A stretch of 64,000 nt of DNA from Hydrogenovibrio sp965140365 (GCA_965140365.1 OZ223196.1), one strand, 5' to 3'. Positions 54,901 to 63,278 are shown, counted from the first letter of the stretch. The notes: a model not told the origin generated them from the sequence alone. Made by a program: numbers and translations.

Positions 54901-55414
54901 AGGCATCGACATCGAATTTGACCACGCGGCCGCCACCGACCATCATAAATGTGCGCTCGGTCAATGGTATTACGGTCCGGAAGGTCAAAAATACATGCAC
55001 CTCCAGGAAATGAAAGATGTTGAGAAATGGCACGCGGAGTTGCACGCCGTTATCAAACGTATCCTGGAAGCCAACAAAGTCGACGACGTGGAAACCGTAA
55101 AACGAGAGTTCCACAACCTTGACACGGCCAGTGAAGAGGTCATCAAATACTTGTCCTTGGCGGAAAAAGCGGTGGTGCGTGAGTCTAAACAGCATGATGC
55201 GGCTACACACGCATCAGCGGTTAGCGGGCGCCCTACGCCCAAGCTGCCTTCCCAAAAACCGGAAGCCAAACCGGAAAAGCCAACCGGAAAACCGGGTGAC
55301 AAACCCGCAACCTCCAACGACAAACCAACTCGTCCGGCACCGGAATCCGGACTACAAAAACCGGCTCCTGCCCAGCCGAAACAGGATGATGGCGATGATT
55401 GGGGCGAATTCTAA
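51911..55414 (+). CDS. methyl-accepting chemotaxis protein with PAS, CZB and C-terminal pentapeptide
   Basis: The 1167-residue receptor has an Aer-like PAS domain (about 15-125) and membrane helices near 175-195 and 458-480. A periplasmic sensor lies between them. It continues with HAMP segments and a long signalling domain with the hairpin SLIDSIAFQTNLLALNAAVEA (about 810-830). The C-terminal CZB zinc domain carries HHKCALGQWYY and a later HAELH. The last 60 residues are Pro/Lys-rich and end DDWGEF, like the CheR/CheB-docking NWETF pentapeptide. PAS suggests redox or energy sensing. A strong terminator follows. Confidence 0.93.
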   Translation: MAQTNRPLIDEQVDIPSHYRIISRTDLQGTILEANSEFIEVSGYQTDEVIGQPHNILRHPDVPKAVFKDFWDTLKAGASWTQIIKNRTKDGRHYWVKANAAPIIENGQSVGYISVCTPATQSEIAAASKAYKGINAEHLVIHRGKIQKPSSYRFDRLNPLNRMNIMSKLAATGTILVVLGFVISSILAEIGYLKSENENAQIRKEQIVRDLNNYVSKYELVSLNTAIGLAANPDVIRSLESGDNRLAKKALNEEFNLIKKVSGQTVRAHIHDASGHSFLRSWRDKSGDDLKSFRYTVNQVRERQKAVAGIELGRAGAAIRSLSPIFSEDGSTFLGSVEIVSSIKSLVKFLQSESVNYVSLFTPNALDIAIKAKDNPKFGKLTLASTKDFAPETVDKLRAIDLNRLIEKGQLIANDTFYALSPITDTNGDMIGYHIFIEDMTKLNALNKAAADAAIDSVVNVGVSMLVLIIVFILLIKTAVIRPLKRIVDVMTHATESGDLSTRVDASHKDEMGQLAEAYNNQMQSAQVSLGEAGRMMKDISEGRLKTETIIPMTGDYQVMKTNLNNASKALQETFGEVRGILKEIRAGNFNYETHHQTRGDFREAMKDAQAAMTILKGVFYEVNELMGQVAEGFFGRRITSKAEGEIQDLKDNINASLDKLESIIQQTTQVMIAQGTGDLRARIDMETDGTLAVLKAGINSSVTNIGSLLSQSTYSIKKLSDGTIKISNDISDLSARTQQQAASLEETAASMEQITSTIQQTANNAKEANEAATTSLTEAREANQVVHKTIESINEINEASAKISEITSLIDSIAFQTNLLALNAAVEAARAGDHGRGFAVVAGEVRTLAGKSADAAKDIRQLIDNTVEKVHEGAKLADESGKALELINDSIARIGSYVSEISQTTAEQAKGVEQVNIAISSIDQVTQQNSTLVDETAERTAEMSQLAENVDELIGTFKIDLDQIAFQTAMESGIFTFAHARRAHRQWKGIITAYVEGIDIEFDHAAATDHHKCALGQWYYGPEGQKYMHLQEMKDVEKWHAELHAVIKRILEANKVDDVETVKREFHNLDTASEEVIKYLSLAEKAVVRESKQHDAATHASAVSGRPTPKLPSQKPEAKPEKPTGKPGDKPATSNDKPTRPAPESGLQKPAPAQPKQDDGDDWGEF

Positions 55415-55455
55415 GCCCCCAGGTCTTAGAAGTCTTAGCCATTCTAACCTGCAAA

Positions 55456-55496
55456 CAAAAAAAGCCCCCTTTGGAAACCCAGAGGGGGCTTTTTTA
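55456..55496 (+). terminator. rho-independent terminator after the chemoreceptor gene
   Basis: AAAAAGCCCCCT and AGGGGGCTTTTT arms enclose a short loop and are followed by more T. It lies between convergent genes and can act both ways. Confidence 0.92.
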
Positions 55497-55515
55497 TGGC
55501 GTGGAGCGTCCTAAA

Positions 55516-56271
55516 TCAAAGCGCTCGAACAATTAAGGCCACACCGACGCACACAGTGACTATTTCAAAACTGCGTTTCACTAATTGGTTGCCTTTGATA
55601 ATCGAAAAGTGCGCGCCAAGGTAGCCACCGATTAAAGAGCCCAGTATCAGCGCCGGCAGCCAATCCCACTGAATATGGCCGAGCCATCCTAAGGTGGCGG
55701 CCCCAAATCCATTCCAAAAAATGCCGACCAATACCAACGTATAAGCCACCGCAGCCTTATAATCCAAACCGAACCAGACAATCAACCAAAGGGTGACAAA
55801 CAGCCCGGAACCGGAGGTCAGAGAGCCATTCACCGTACCAATGGCAAACAACACCAAACCACCCAACAGCAGGCCTGGAAGATTTCGGTGTTTCGGATCA
55901 AAAGCATGCCCCAAGTCAGGTCTAACATACGAATAGACGCCCAAGCTCAAGGTTAAGATACCGAGTGCCAACTGCGCCCAGTGATCGTCAATTTGCAGAA
56001 TAAGGTTCGCACCAAGCAGAACACCCGGCAAGCCCGACAGGAGAATCAAACCGACAAAACGAATATCAAATTGAGAGGATTGCAAATGCCGGGCTGTGGC
56101 GCCCAGCCCGAGAAAGACACTGGCGAGCTTATGTGTAGCAAGCGCCACACTGAACGGCAAACCCAAAAACAATAACGCCGGTAACTGCAATAGACCGGCA
56201 CCTCCGCCCGCCAGAGCCGATAAGAGGTTGGCCACAAACGAAATGGCGAACAGCAACAATTGATCCTGCAT
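55516..56271 (-). CDS. TauE/SafE-family sulphite/anion exporter
   Basis: The 251-residue membrane protein has about eight helices with the TauE/SafE start FAISFVANLLSALAGGGAGLLQLP and internal repeat GTVNGSLTSGSGLFVTLWLI. The family exports sulphite, sulphoacetate and similar anions. The substrate here is not known. It converges on the chemoreceptor gene and precedes nothing functionally linked. Confidence 0.88.
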   Translation of the reverse strand: MQDQLLLFAISFVANLLSALAGGGAGLLQLPALLFLGLPFSVALATHKLASVFLGLGATARHLQSSQFDIRFVGLILLSGLPGVLLGANLILQIDDHWAQLALGILTLSLGVYSYVRPDLGHAFDPKHRNLPGLLLGGLVLFAIGTVNGSLTSGSGLFVTLWLIVWFGLDYKAAVAYTLVLVGIFWNGFGAATLGWLGHIQWDWLPALILGSLIGGYLGAHFSIIKGNQLVKRSFEIVTVCVGVALIVRAL

Positions 56272-56306
56272 GCGTCGCTATCCGTTCCCGCTGTTCAACC
56301 GAATCA

Positions 56307-57221
56307 TTATCGAGATGTGATCAGGGTGCCGACACCTTCATCGGTGAAGACTTCCAACATGACGGCATGTTCGACACGTCCGTCAATGATGTGAGCGGAT
56401 TTGACGCCACTCTGCACCGCATCCACCGCACACTGAATTTTCGGAAGCATGCCGCCATAAATGGTGCCATCTTGAATCAACGCATCCACGGTGCTGGCAT
56501 TCAAGCCAGTCAACAACTCTCCCTGTTTATCGAGCAATCCCGGCGTATTGGTCAAGAGCATCAATTTTTCGGCCTGGAGCGCCTCGGCGACCTTGCCGGC
56601 CACCAAATCGGCATTGATATTATAAGAGTGGCCATCATAATCGACGCCCACCGGGGCAATCACCGGGATGAAATCGTCCTGAATCAACATATCCAAAACC
56701 TTGGTATTAATGCGCACCACTTCTCCGACGTGCCCGAGGTCAATCAATTCCGGCGCATTCATCGACTCGTTAAAGGTGGTCATTTCCAACTTACGTGCCT
56801 GAATCAAATTGCCGTCTTTACCGGTCAAGCCGACGGCGTTGCCTTTATGCTGGTGAATAAGGTTAACGATTTCTTTGTTGACCATACCACCCAAGACCAT
56901 TTCCACAATGTCCATGGTTTCGGAGTCCGTCACCCGCATGCCCTGAATGAATTCCGATTCCTTGCCAACCCTTTCCAACAGGTTACCGATTTGCGGGCCA
57001 CCGCCATGCACCACCACCGGGTTCATCCCCACCAACTTCATCAACACGATGTCACGCGCAAAACCGTTTTTCAAGGATTCCTCAATCATCGCATTACCGC
57101 CGTATTTCACCACAATGGTTTTACCGGCGAATCGTTGAATATAAGGTAAGGCTTCCGCGAGAACGGACGCGATGTTCTGGGCTTGAGCTTTATTTAAATT
57201 CATGGTGTTCTGAACTCTCAT
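56307..57221 (-). CDS. argB: acetylglutamate kinase
   Basis: About 298-304 residues. ATG at 57221 has AAGAG upstream; a second at 57203 (MNLNKAQ) is also usual for the family. It phosphorylates N-acetylglutamate in arginine synthesis. The ATP and substrate motifs are TIVVKYGGNAM, VVHGGGPQIG and NADLVAGKVAEAL. Arg-inhibition residues in the N-terminal helix and C-terminus appear present, so feedback control is possible. Confidence 0.96.
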   Translation of the reverse strand: MRVQNTMNLNKAQAQNIASVLAEALPYIQRFAGKTIVVKYGGNAMIEESLKNGFARDIVLMKLVGMNPVVVHGGGPQIGNLLERVGKESEFIQGMRVTDSETMDIVEMVLGGMVNKEIVNLIHQHKGNAVGLTGKDGNLIQARKLEMTTFNESMNAPELIDLGHVGEVVRINTKVLDMLIQDDFIPVIAPVGVDYDGHSYNINADLVAGKVAEALQAEKLMLLTNTPGLLDKQGELLTGLNASTVDALIQDGTIYGGMLPKIQCAVDAVQSGVKSAHIIDGRVEHAVMLEVFTDEGVGTLITSR

Positions 57222-57364
57222 GACGGACTCTTAACAAAAGGGATTAAAGCGCCTATTCTACCATTTTAATCACGGATTAACGCCGTAACATATCGCCTTT
57301 TGCTTGAGTCGCGGCTTGCGCACCGCTACAATGCAAGCATCCCAAATAATCTAGGAAACCTTTC

Positions 57365-57913
57365 ATGCGATTCACAGCTCTGCTTCTGACATCACTCTTG
57401 CTTTTGGCCGGTTGCGAAAGCCTGTCCACCCAACCGTCGGCTTCACAAAGTGATGTTTTGATTAACCTCAAGGGTCAAAATAATGCCGAGGCAACGAAAA
57501 CGCTTTCCAACGCCTTGCAAGACCGGGGCTACACCGTTCATAAGGTTTCTCAAGATCAGTTTGTGGTGGTGTATAATCAGCATAACTACATTCTGGAACC
57601 CAAACTCATTCAAAATGGCTTAAGTCGCATTGTGGTCAGCCGTTTATACGAAATCAAAGAAAAATATCAACATTCACCGAAAATTTTCGTGCTGGTCACG
57701 TCTCTGAATCGCAACCTGAATTTCGCAAAATTCTCGATCTTGCCGGAAAATCGTGCCGGTCATGTTCAAACGGCCATCACCTTCATCAATGAAACCGTCT
57801 CTCTGGATGAAATTAAACAATTCATCGCTTGGTTTGACGATAGCTTGGCGGAAGTGAAACAGATGGTACCGGCCGAAGCATTGGATATGGTCAAACACCC
57901 CGCCAAGCAATAA
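57365..57913 (+). CDS. lipoprotein of unknown function
   Basis: The 182-residue protein has a type II signal with lipobox LLAGC (Cys19), followed by a Ser/Gln-rich linker. The body alternates strands and helices, with DRGYTVHKVSQDQFVVVYNQHNY. Residue two after Cys is Ser, which favours outer-membrane sorting. No family was recognised. It is divergent from argB and convergent with the EF-hand gene. Confidence 0.75.
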   Translation: MRFTALLLTSLLLLAGCESLSTQPSASQSDVLINLKGQNNAEATKTLSNALQDRGYTVHKVSQDQFVVVYNQHNYILEPKLIQNGLSRIVVSRLYEIKEKYQHSPKIFVLVTSLNRNLNFAKFSILPENRAGHVQTAITFINETVSLDEIKQFIAWFDDSLAEVKQMVPAEALDMVKHPAKQ

Positions 57914-57931
57914 GCGGGGCTGACAACCGTA

Positions 57932-59221
57932 TCAATCGGAATAACGGCTTTCGATTTTATCCAGTAGCGCTTTACGCTCAGCCATGGCCTGACGAATGTA
58001 CTCAAGCAACTGTTCAAAAAACGTTTTTGCATCTTTCGTCTCTTCCGGTTCGTGACTTTTAAATACCGATGCTTGACTCATTCGATCCTGCCAACTTCTT
58101 TGCGCTTGTTGTACCTGATTCATCGCTTCGGTAAAGGCCTGAAACTGGGACGCCTGATGCTCTGATAACATCGAGGTAGCGTCCGGATCCAGGTCTTCCT
58201 CGGCAACACGGTCGGCCAGATCAATTGATTGCGCTGTACGCACATTACCGTCTTCCATCAATACGACTCCGGCGGCCTTTACCTGACCCAGCATTTCTCC
58301 TTGCGAGCTACGCAAATCTTCACTCTGTTCAACATTTCCAAGGTATATGGCTCCCACTCCTTTTGATGCAAGGCTGACCATCTGCGCGTCATTTGACTGA
58401 TCCGTCCAGAGCTGCAATTTTTGGAAAATCGGATCGGCTTCATCAATCCAACCGTTACCATCGACATCATATTTCGCCAAATCGACGAATCCATTGCCGC
58501 TTTCAGTACCGAACAATTCGGAACCGTCGTTCACTCGACCATCGCCATTCAAGTCCAGCACCAGATAACCACTGCCCTGCCCCAATTGCGCCAATGATTG
58601 CTCCTGACCATCCCCATTCAAATCGAATTCAAAGTACTGGTCACTTAAAGCCACCGAATCGGTGCCAAAATTAATCACTAACGGGTCGGTCATGGCCTGA
58701 ACGCTCATCGACACCTTGGTTTCTGAGGCAATCTTCGTCATCGAGGAATGCGACGTAAACAAATTGAAATTAATGCTACGCCCATCGGCCAAAGTGACCT
58801 GACCGTCTGCCGCCATAGCCGAATAGCTCCGTGTTTGAATCCTGAGCTGATGGGCAAACTCAAAAGCGACTTCCCCCGTTACACTGACACCTGGTCCGTC
58901 ACCGGCCGGGAATACCCGTTGGTTTGCAATACTGGCCGCCTCTCCCGCCAAGCTGACCTGAATCAGTTCCTGAGTCAACTGCTCTCGTTGGTGAACCGTT
59001 TGGCTGTCACCATCCGTCACTTCAGAAGCGGATTCAAAACGTTGCCACGAGTCATTACGATAATGGAATTGTTCGGATTGCTGGAAATTGACGCTTATAG
59101 CGCCTTGCCGGCCGAAGGCGGCATTAATGTTTTCACCCAATGCCGCCACGGTTTTTTCCGTGCGCTGAGCATCATAGCGATGATACTGTTCGAGCTGAAC
59201 AGCAGAAGACTGGATAATCAT
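57932..59221 (-). CDS. calcium-binding-type protein with DxDxDG loops, unknown function
   Basis: About 429 residues from the ATG at 59221 (GGAG nine bases upstream); an upstream in-frame ATG at 59248 has no site. The middle part has two or three EF-hand/dockerin-like loops: DLNGDGQEQS, DLNGDGRVNDGSELFG and DVDGNGWIDEADP. The N-terminal third is rich in Gln and Ser; the C-terminus is a charged coiled coil ending in MAERKALLDKIESR. No signal peptide is seen. Similar proteins occur in marine gammaproteobacteria without known function. Confidence 0.7.
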   Translation of the reverse strand: MIIQSSAVQLEQYHRYDAQRTEKTVAALGENINAAFGRQGAISVNFQQSEQFHYRNDSWQRFESASEVTDGDSQTVHQREQLTQELIQVSLAGEAASIANQRVFPAGDGPGVSVTGEVAFEFAHQLRIQTRSYSAMAADGQVTLADGRSINFNLFTSHSSMTKIASETKVSMSVQAMTDPLVINFGTDSVALSDQYFEFDLNGDGQEQSLAQLGQGSGYLVLDLNGDGRVNDGSELFGTESGNGFVDLAKYDVDGNGWIDEADPIFQKLQLWTDQSNDAQMVSLASKGVGAIYLGNVEQSEDLRSSQGEMLGQVKAAGVVLMEDGNVRTAQSIDLADRVAEEDLDPDATSMLSEHQASQFQAFTEAMNQVQQAQRSWQDRMSQASVFKSHEPEETKDAKTFFEQLLEYIRQAMAERKALLDKIESRYSD

Positions 59222-59413
59222 AAGTGCGTACTCCACGATATTAAACAACTTTCCCTTGTTTAATCACGGCACCACATACCGTGAGTCGTAGAATCACATT
59301 TTCATTTCTGGTCGATGAACTGTGACAGCTTGGCGTTGGAGGTTAACCTCTCTGTATTTTATAAATAACCAAGCCTGAACACTGTATCGACCATGTAACG
59401 ATTTTGTTGAGCT

Positions 59414-59899
59414 TTAATCTCGAAAATTATTGAACTGCAGCGGCATTTCCAGATCTTCCATGCCCTTCAAAAGCTGCATCACGGCTTGCAAATCATCCCG
59501 TTTTTTGCCGGTTACTCGAATGGTATCTTCTTGCTTAGCCGCCTGCACTTTCAGCTTGGAATCCTTAATGGCTTTGATGATTTTTTTCGCTAAAGGCGCG
59601 TCCAGCCCTTCTTTCATTTCAATCACTTGTTTAGCGGCTTTTAACTGAATATCCGGGTCCTTGACATCCATACACTTCACGTCGATTCCTCGACGATTGG
59701 CTTTTTGAATCAGAATATCCAGCATCTGCTGCAACTGAAAGTCGGACTCGGTTTTCATGGTCACCATCGAATCATTCAGTTCAAAACTCGAGCCGGTTCC
59801 CTTAAAGTCATAACGTGTCGTCACTTCTTTATTGGCTTGATCCACGGCATTGGTCAGTTCATGCTGATCCAACTCGGAAACAATGTCGAATGAAGGCAT
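59414..59899 (-). CDS. yajQ: YajQ-family nucleotide-binding protein
   Basis: The 161-residue protein begins MPSFDIVSELDQHELTNAVDQ and matches the YajQ family along its full length, including TRYDFKGT and the C-terminal MPLQFNNFRD. Members bind RNA, GTP or cyclic-di-GMP. In Xanthomonas the homologue is a c-di-GMP effector. Two other c-di-GMP-linked genes lie in this window. Confidence 0.95.
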   Translation of the reverse strand: MPSFDIVSELDQHELTNAVDQANKEVTTRYDFKGTGSSFELNDSMVTMKTESDFQLQQMLDILIQKANRRGIDVKCMDVKDPDIQLKAAKQVIEMKEGLDAPLAKKIIKAIKDSKLKVQAAKQEDTIRVTGKKRDDLQAVMQLLKGMEDLEMPLQFNNFRD

Positions 59900-59925
59900 A
59901 ATTTCTCCTAAAAATACTCATCTCT

Positions 59926-59949
59926 CAAACGGCCAGGCCTGGCCGTTTG
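59926..59949. repeat. 24-bp perfect palindrome around CCAGGCCTGG, before yajQ
   Basis: The core at 59933-59942 is extended by CAAACGG and CCGTTTG arms. It lies 27 bases upstream of the yajQ ATG, in its leader and not at a gene end, so it is not simply a terminator. Confidence 0.75.
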
Positions 59950-60283
59950 AATTCAAGTCAAAAAACAGGGCGCCTTTTTAGGGGCCACTTCAAAAGAACT
60001 ATTTTAGCACTTAACATCTTCTTACGAGGCTGTTTACACACTGTCAACCATTTCGCATGCTTAACGGAACATGATAGGATATAGCATTTTAACCACGCCA
60101 TATTTGAACCATATCGAAGGCCGAAATGAAGCCGTCCTTCTGTCAAAAGAGCCGCCCTCAAGAGAGGTAAATTTTGAGTTGATATTTACTCTGAGCGCTT
60201 TTGCTGATGAAGTGCTAGGATTTGAGCGGTAATGAATTGGAATATGAATTGAATTTGTATAGGCCGATAAACGAGATGAGTAC
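59950..60283. other. AT-rich gap before cls with one arm of an 18-bp direct repeat
   Basis: The stretch holds CGGAACATGATAGGATAT at 60065-60082, repeated at 62006-62023 after cls. No ORF, RNA gene or clear promoter was recognised in the rest. Confidence 0.5.
60065..60082 (+). repeat. 18-bp direct repeat, left copy, flanking cls
   Basis: CGGAACATGATAGGATAT is identical to 62006-62023. The two copies flank the cls gene and its AT-rich surroundings. Confidence 0.85.
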
Positions 60284-61792
60284 ATGAGTCAAAATGCGTT
60301 AATTGGCACAGGATTTTTAATCTTGCATATCGCCATTATAATCGCGCTGATTGTGCGGGTGCTGTTACGTCCCCATCGCGAGCCGACTTCACGCATCGCT
60401 TGGATTGTTCTGATTATTGCCTTACCTATATTAGGGATTGTGGCTTATTTGTTATTAGGCGAAACCAATATTGGTCGACGCCGTGTCGCCCGAATGCGTC
60501 AAGTCATTTCTAAATTGCCCAATGTTTCGGATGTGTTAGAAAAAGAGTTTACGACTTCTGAAATTCACATTCCAAAGCACTATGCGCATTTGTTTGAGGT
60601 GGGAAAAACCGTCAATGGTTTTGCGCCTGTGGGCGGCAACCATGCGCAACTCATGCAAGATTCAAACAGCGCCATTGCATCGATTGTAGCCGATATTGAT
60701 GCCGCGCAAAATCATGTTCATGTAATATTTTATATTTGGTTGGCCGACAATAATGGCTGTCATCTTGTTAATGCACTCAAAAGGGCGGCCAAACGTGGTG
60801 TAACCTGTAGAGTCATGGCAGATGGTCTCGGTTCGCGCTCTATAATCACATCATCCCATTGGAAAGCCATGCGACAAGCGGGCGTACACTTAGCCGAGGC
60901 CCTGCCTATTGGCCGCTTCTTATTAGGTTCGTTAAAAGGGCGTGTTGATTTACGTAACCACCGTAAAATTGTTGTTATTGACAATATCATTACCTATAGC
61001 GGGAGCCAAAACTGTGCCGACCCTGAGTTTAAAATAAAGGCAAAATACGCACCTTGGGTGGATATAATGATGCGATTCGAAGGTGCAATTACCCGTCAAA
61101 ATCAATATTTATTTGCCTGCGACTGGGAATCTGAAACGGGCGAAGATATTGGTTATCTTCTTAAGCAACCTTTAACCCTAAGTTCCGTCAATCAAGCTAA
61201 TTTAAACAAGACCGAAAGCTCAATAAACACCAAAAAGCAATCGGGCTTTATCGCTCAAGTGATTGGAACTGGCCCAACAGTTCGCTATTCAGCCATGCCC
61301 GAAATATTTGAAACACTTATGTATGCAGCTCGTCATCAACTGGTTATTACAACGCCATATTATGTGCCCGATGAACCCATGCAAGCCGCCTTGTGCGCCA
61401 GTGCGCGTCGTGGTGTTAAAACCACCGTTATTTTTCCAGCGCGTAATGACTCTTGGATTGTTGCAGCAGCTAGCCACAGTTATTATGCTGAGTTACTGGC
61501 CGCCGGCGTGCGTATTTTTGAGTATCAAGGCGGATTATTGCATACCAAATCGTTAACCATAGATAGAGAGGTAACCTTAATTGGATCAGCCAATATGGAC
61601 CGTCGAAGTTTTGAACTCAATTACGAGAACAATATTTTGTTTTACGACGCTTCCTTAACCGCAAAAATATATGAACGACAATGCAGTTACCTTGCCAACT
61701 CTAAACAGGTTAACGCCGAAATGGTACAAGGCTGGACAAGACGCCAGAAATTATTAAATAACGCGATTGCAATGCTCGGCCCAGTTTTATAA
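60284..61792 (+). CDS. cls: cardiolipin synthase
   Basis: The 502-residue protein has two N-terminal membrane helices (about 8-25, 38-60) and two phospholipase D motifs. The first is HRKIVVIDNIITYSGSQN (near 226) and the second HTKSLTIDREVTLIGSANMD (near 420). It joins two phosphatidylglycerols to make cardiolipin. Codon use is visibly more A/T-rich than neighbouring genes, and the gene is flanked by an 18-bp direct repeat, so it may have been acquired. No good ribosome site precedes the ATG. Confidence 0.94.
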   Translation: MSQNALIGTGFLILHIAIIIALIVRVLLRPHREPTSRIAWIVLIIALPILGIVAYLLLGETNIGRRRVARMRQVISKLPNVSDVLEKEFTTSEIHIPKHYAHLFEVGKTVNGFAPVGGNHAQLMQDSNSAIASIVADIDAAQNHVHVIFYIWLADNNGCHLVNALKRAAKRGVTCRVMADGLGSRSIITSSHWKAMRQAGVHLAEALPIGRFLLGSLKGRVDLRNHRKIVVIDNIITYSGSQNCADPEFKIKAKYAPWVDIMMRFEGAITRQNQYLFACDWESETGEDIGYLLKQPLTLSSVNQANLNKTESSINTKKQSGFIAQVIGTGPTVRYSAMPEIFETLMYAARHQLVITTPYYVPDEPMQAALCASARRGVKTTVIFPARNDSWIVAAASHSYYAELLAAGVRIFEYQGGLLHTKSLTIDREVTLIGSANMDRRSFELNYENNILFYDASLTAKIYERQCSYLANSKQVNAEMVQGWTRRQKLLNNAIAMLGPVL

Positions 61793-61867
61793 AACGCCAA
61801 TGTAACACCTGCTTTCTCATCAAGCAATGTCGACTTCAATTACTTTTGAATGGTTTTGGTAAATTGA

Positions 61868-61877
61868 CCAGGCCTGG
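61868..61877. repeat. CCAGGCCTGG palindrome, intergenic copy
   Basis: Exact copy between cls and the aminotransferase gene, followed by ACGTTTTCG. Confidence 0.9.
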
Positions 61878-62005
61878 ACGTTTTCGTTCAACCAAAATTC
61901 CAGATACTTTTAGCTACTTTTAGCCTCCCAACCCATTACAAAAAACGTGCTTCAACATCTAAACTCGCCAGGAGTACTTTACAAACAACGGCTCCGCAAG
62001 ATTAG

Positions 62006-62023
62006 CGGAACATGATAGGATAT
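62006..62023 (+). repeat. 18-bp direct repeat, right copy, flanking cls
   Basis: CGGAACATGATAGGATAT is identical to 60065-60082. It lies 43 bases before the aminotransferase start and could alternatively be a shared regulatory site. Confidence 0.85.
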
Positions 62024-62066
62024 TCTTTTTCAGCAATCCAATATCAGAAATTAGAACCGCTCCGCA

Positions 62067-63278
62067 ATGAACCCCTTCTCACCAGAACCTTACCCTATCG
62101 CAGACATCGCCCGCCAGATCCAACCCTTTCATGTCATGAAAATTCTCGGCGAAGCCAAAACCCTTGAAGCGCAAGGGCATGACATTATTCACATGGAAAT
62201 CGGCGAACCGGATTTCAGCTCTCTACCGCAAGTACATGATGCCGCTCAACAGGCGATGAATGCCGGACAAACGCATTACACCCCCACACTTGGCTTACCG
62301 GAACTGCACACGGCACTCTCCAATTTCTACCGAGGCTTCTACGGTGCTGAAGTGCCGGCAGAACGCATTATGTTGACACCCGGTTCTTCCAGCGGATTAC
62401 AACTGTTGCTGACCGCCTTGTTGAACCCCAAAGACAAGGTATTGATGACCGACCCGACCTATCCCTGCAATCGCGAATTCGTGCGCCAGCTGCAAGGCCA
62501 GCTCATCAGCGTGCCCGTCACCGAAAGTACGCGTTACCAGCTGACGTTATCGTCACTGAAATCTCATTGGCAAGACGGCATCAAAGTGGTGATGGTCGCC
62601 AGCCCCTCCAACCCCACCGGCACGATTATTGAAGCCGATGAGTTGGTCGCCATGGCCAAGTTTGCGGCGCGAAAAGGTGCCTATTTGTTGGTGGATGAAA
62701 TCTATCAGGGCTTGGTGTATGACCGCCCGGCCGAATCCATTCTCAGCCGCTGCGCCCACTTGGACAATGTATTGGTCATCAACTCTTTTTCAAAATTTTT
62801 CTGCATGACCGGCTGGCGCCTCGGCTGGATCGTCGCGCCGGCTTTCTTAGTTCCCACGCTAGAACGTCTGGGCCAAAACCTGTTTCTCTCCGCACCGACC
62901 TTATCGCAATACGGTGCTTTGGCGGTTTTGAAACCCGACGCACTGGCCGAACTGGAGCAACGTCGCCAAACCTTCCAAAAACGCCGTGATACCTTAATGC
63001 AAGCCATGCAAGAAGCCGGATTTGCACCCCGCCTTTGCCCGGATGGCGCTTTTTACCTTTATTGGGACATTTCAGCTTTCAGCGATAATGCCGAAGCCTT
63101 TTGCCTGGAACTGTTGCACGAAACCGGCGTGGCGTTAACTCCCGGCACAGATTTCGGTCATTACCGCGCCCAGCAGCATGTGCGCTTAGCCTACACAACG
63201 GACGAAGAAACATTGCGGCGCGCGGTCGAAAAACTAAAAAGGGCGCTCCGCAAGCGGGCGCCCCTTTCAAACACTTAA
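62067..63278 (+). CDS. PLP-dependent aminotransferase, class I/II
   Basis: The 403-residue fold-type I enzyme has the PLP Lys in VINSFSKFFCMTGWRLGWI (near 240), the Asp/Tyr pair in LLVDEIYQGLVYD and ASPSNPTGTII. The pattern is that of AspC/AlaT/YbdL-like aminotransferases; the donor and acceptor are not clear. The last codons form a GGGCGC...GCGCCC hairpin followed by CTTT (63243-63268), possibly a terminator that overlaps the coding end. The 160-bp repeat copy 4 starts directly after the stop. Confidence 0.93.
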   Translation: MNPFSPEPYPIADIARQIQPFHVMKILGEAKTLEAQGHDIIHMEIGEPDFSSLPQVHDAAQQAMNAGQTHYTPTLGLPELHTALSNFYRGFYGAEVPAERIMLTPGSSSGLQLLLTALLNPKDKVLMTDPTYPCNREFVRQLQGQLISVPVTESTRYQLTLSSLKSHWQDGIKVVMVASPSNPTGTIIEADELVAMAKFAARKGAYLLVDEIYQGLVYDRPAESILSRCAHLDNVLVINSFSKFFCMTGWRLGWIVAPAFLVPTLERLGQNLFLSAPTLSQYGALAVLKPDALAELEQRRQTFQKRRDTLMQAMQEAGFAPRLCPDGAFYLYWDISAFSDNAEAFCLELLHETGVALTPGTDFGHYRAQQHVRLAYTTDEETLRRAVEKLKRALRKRAPLSNT

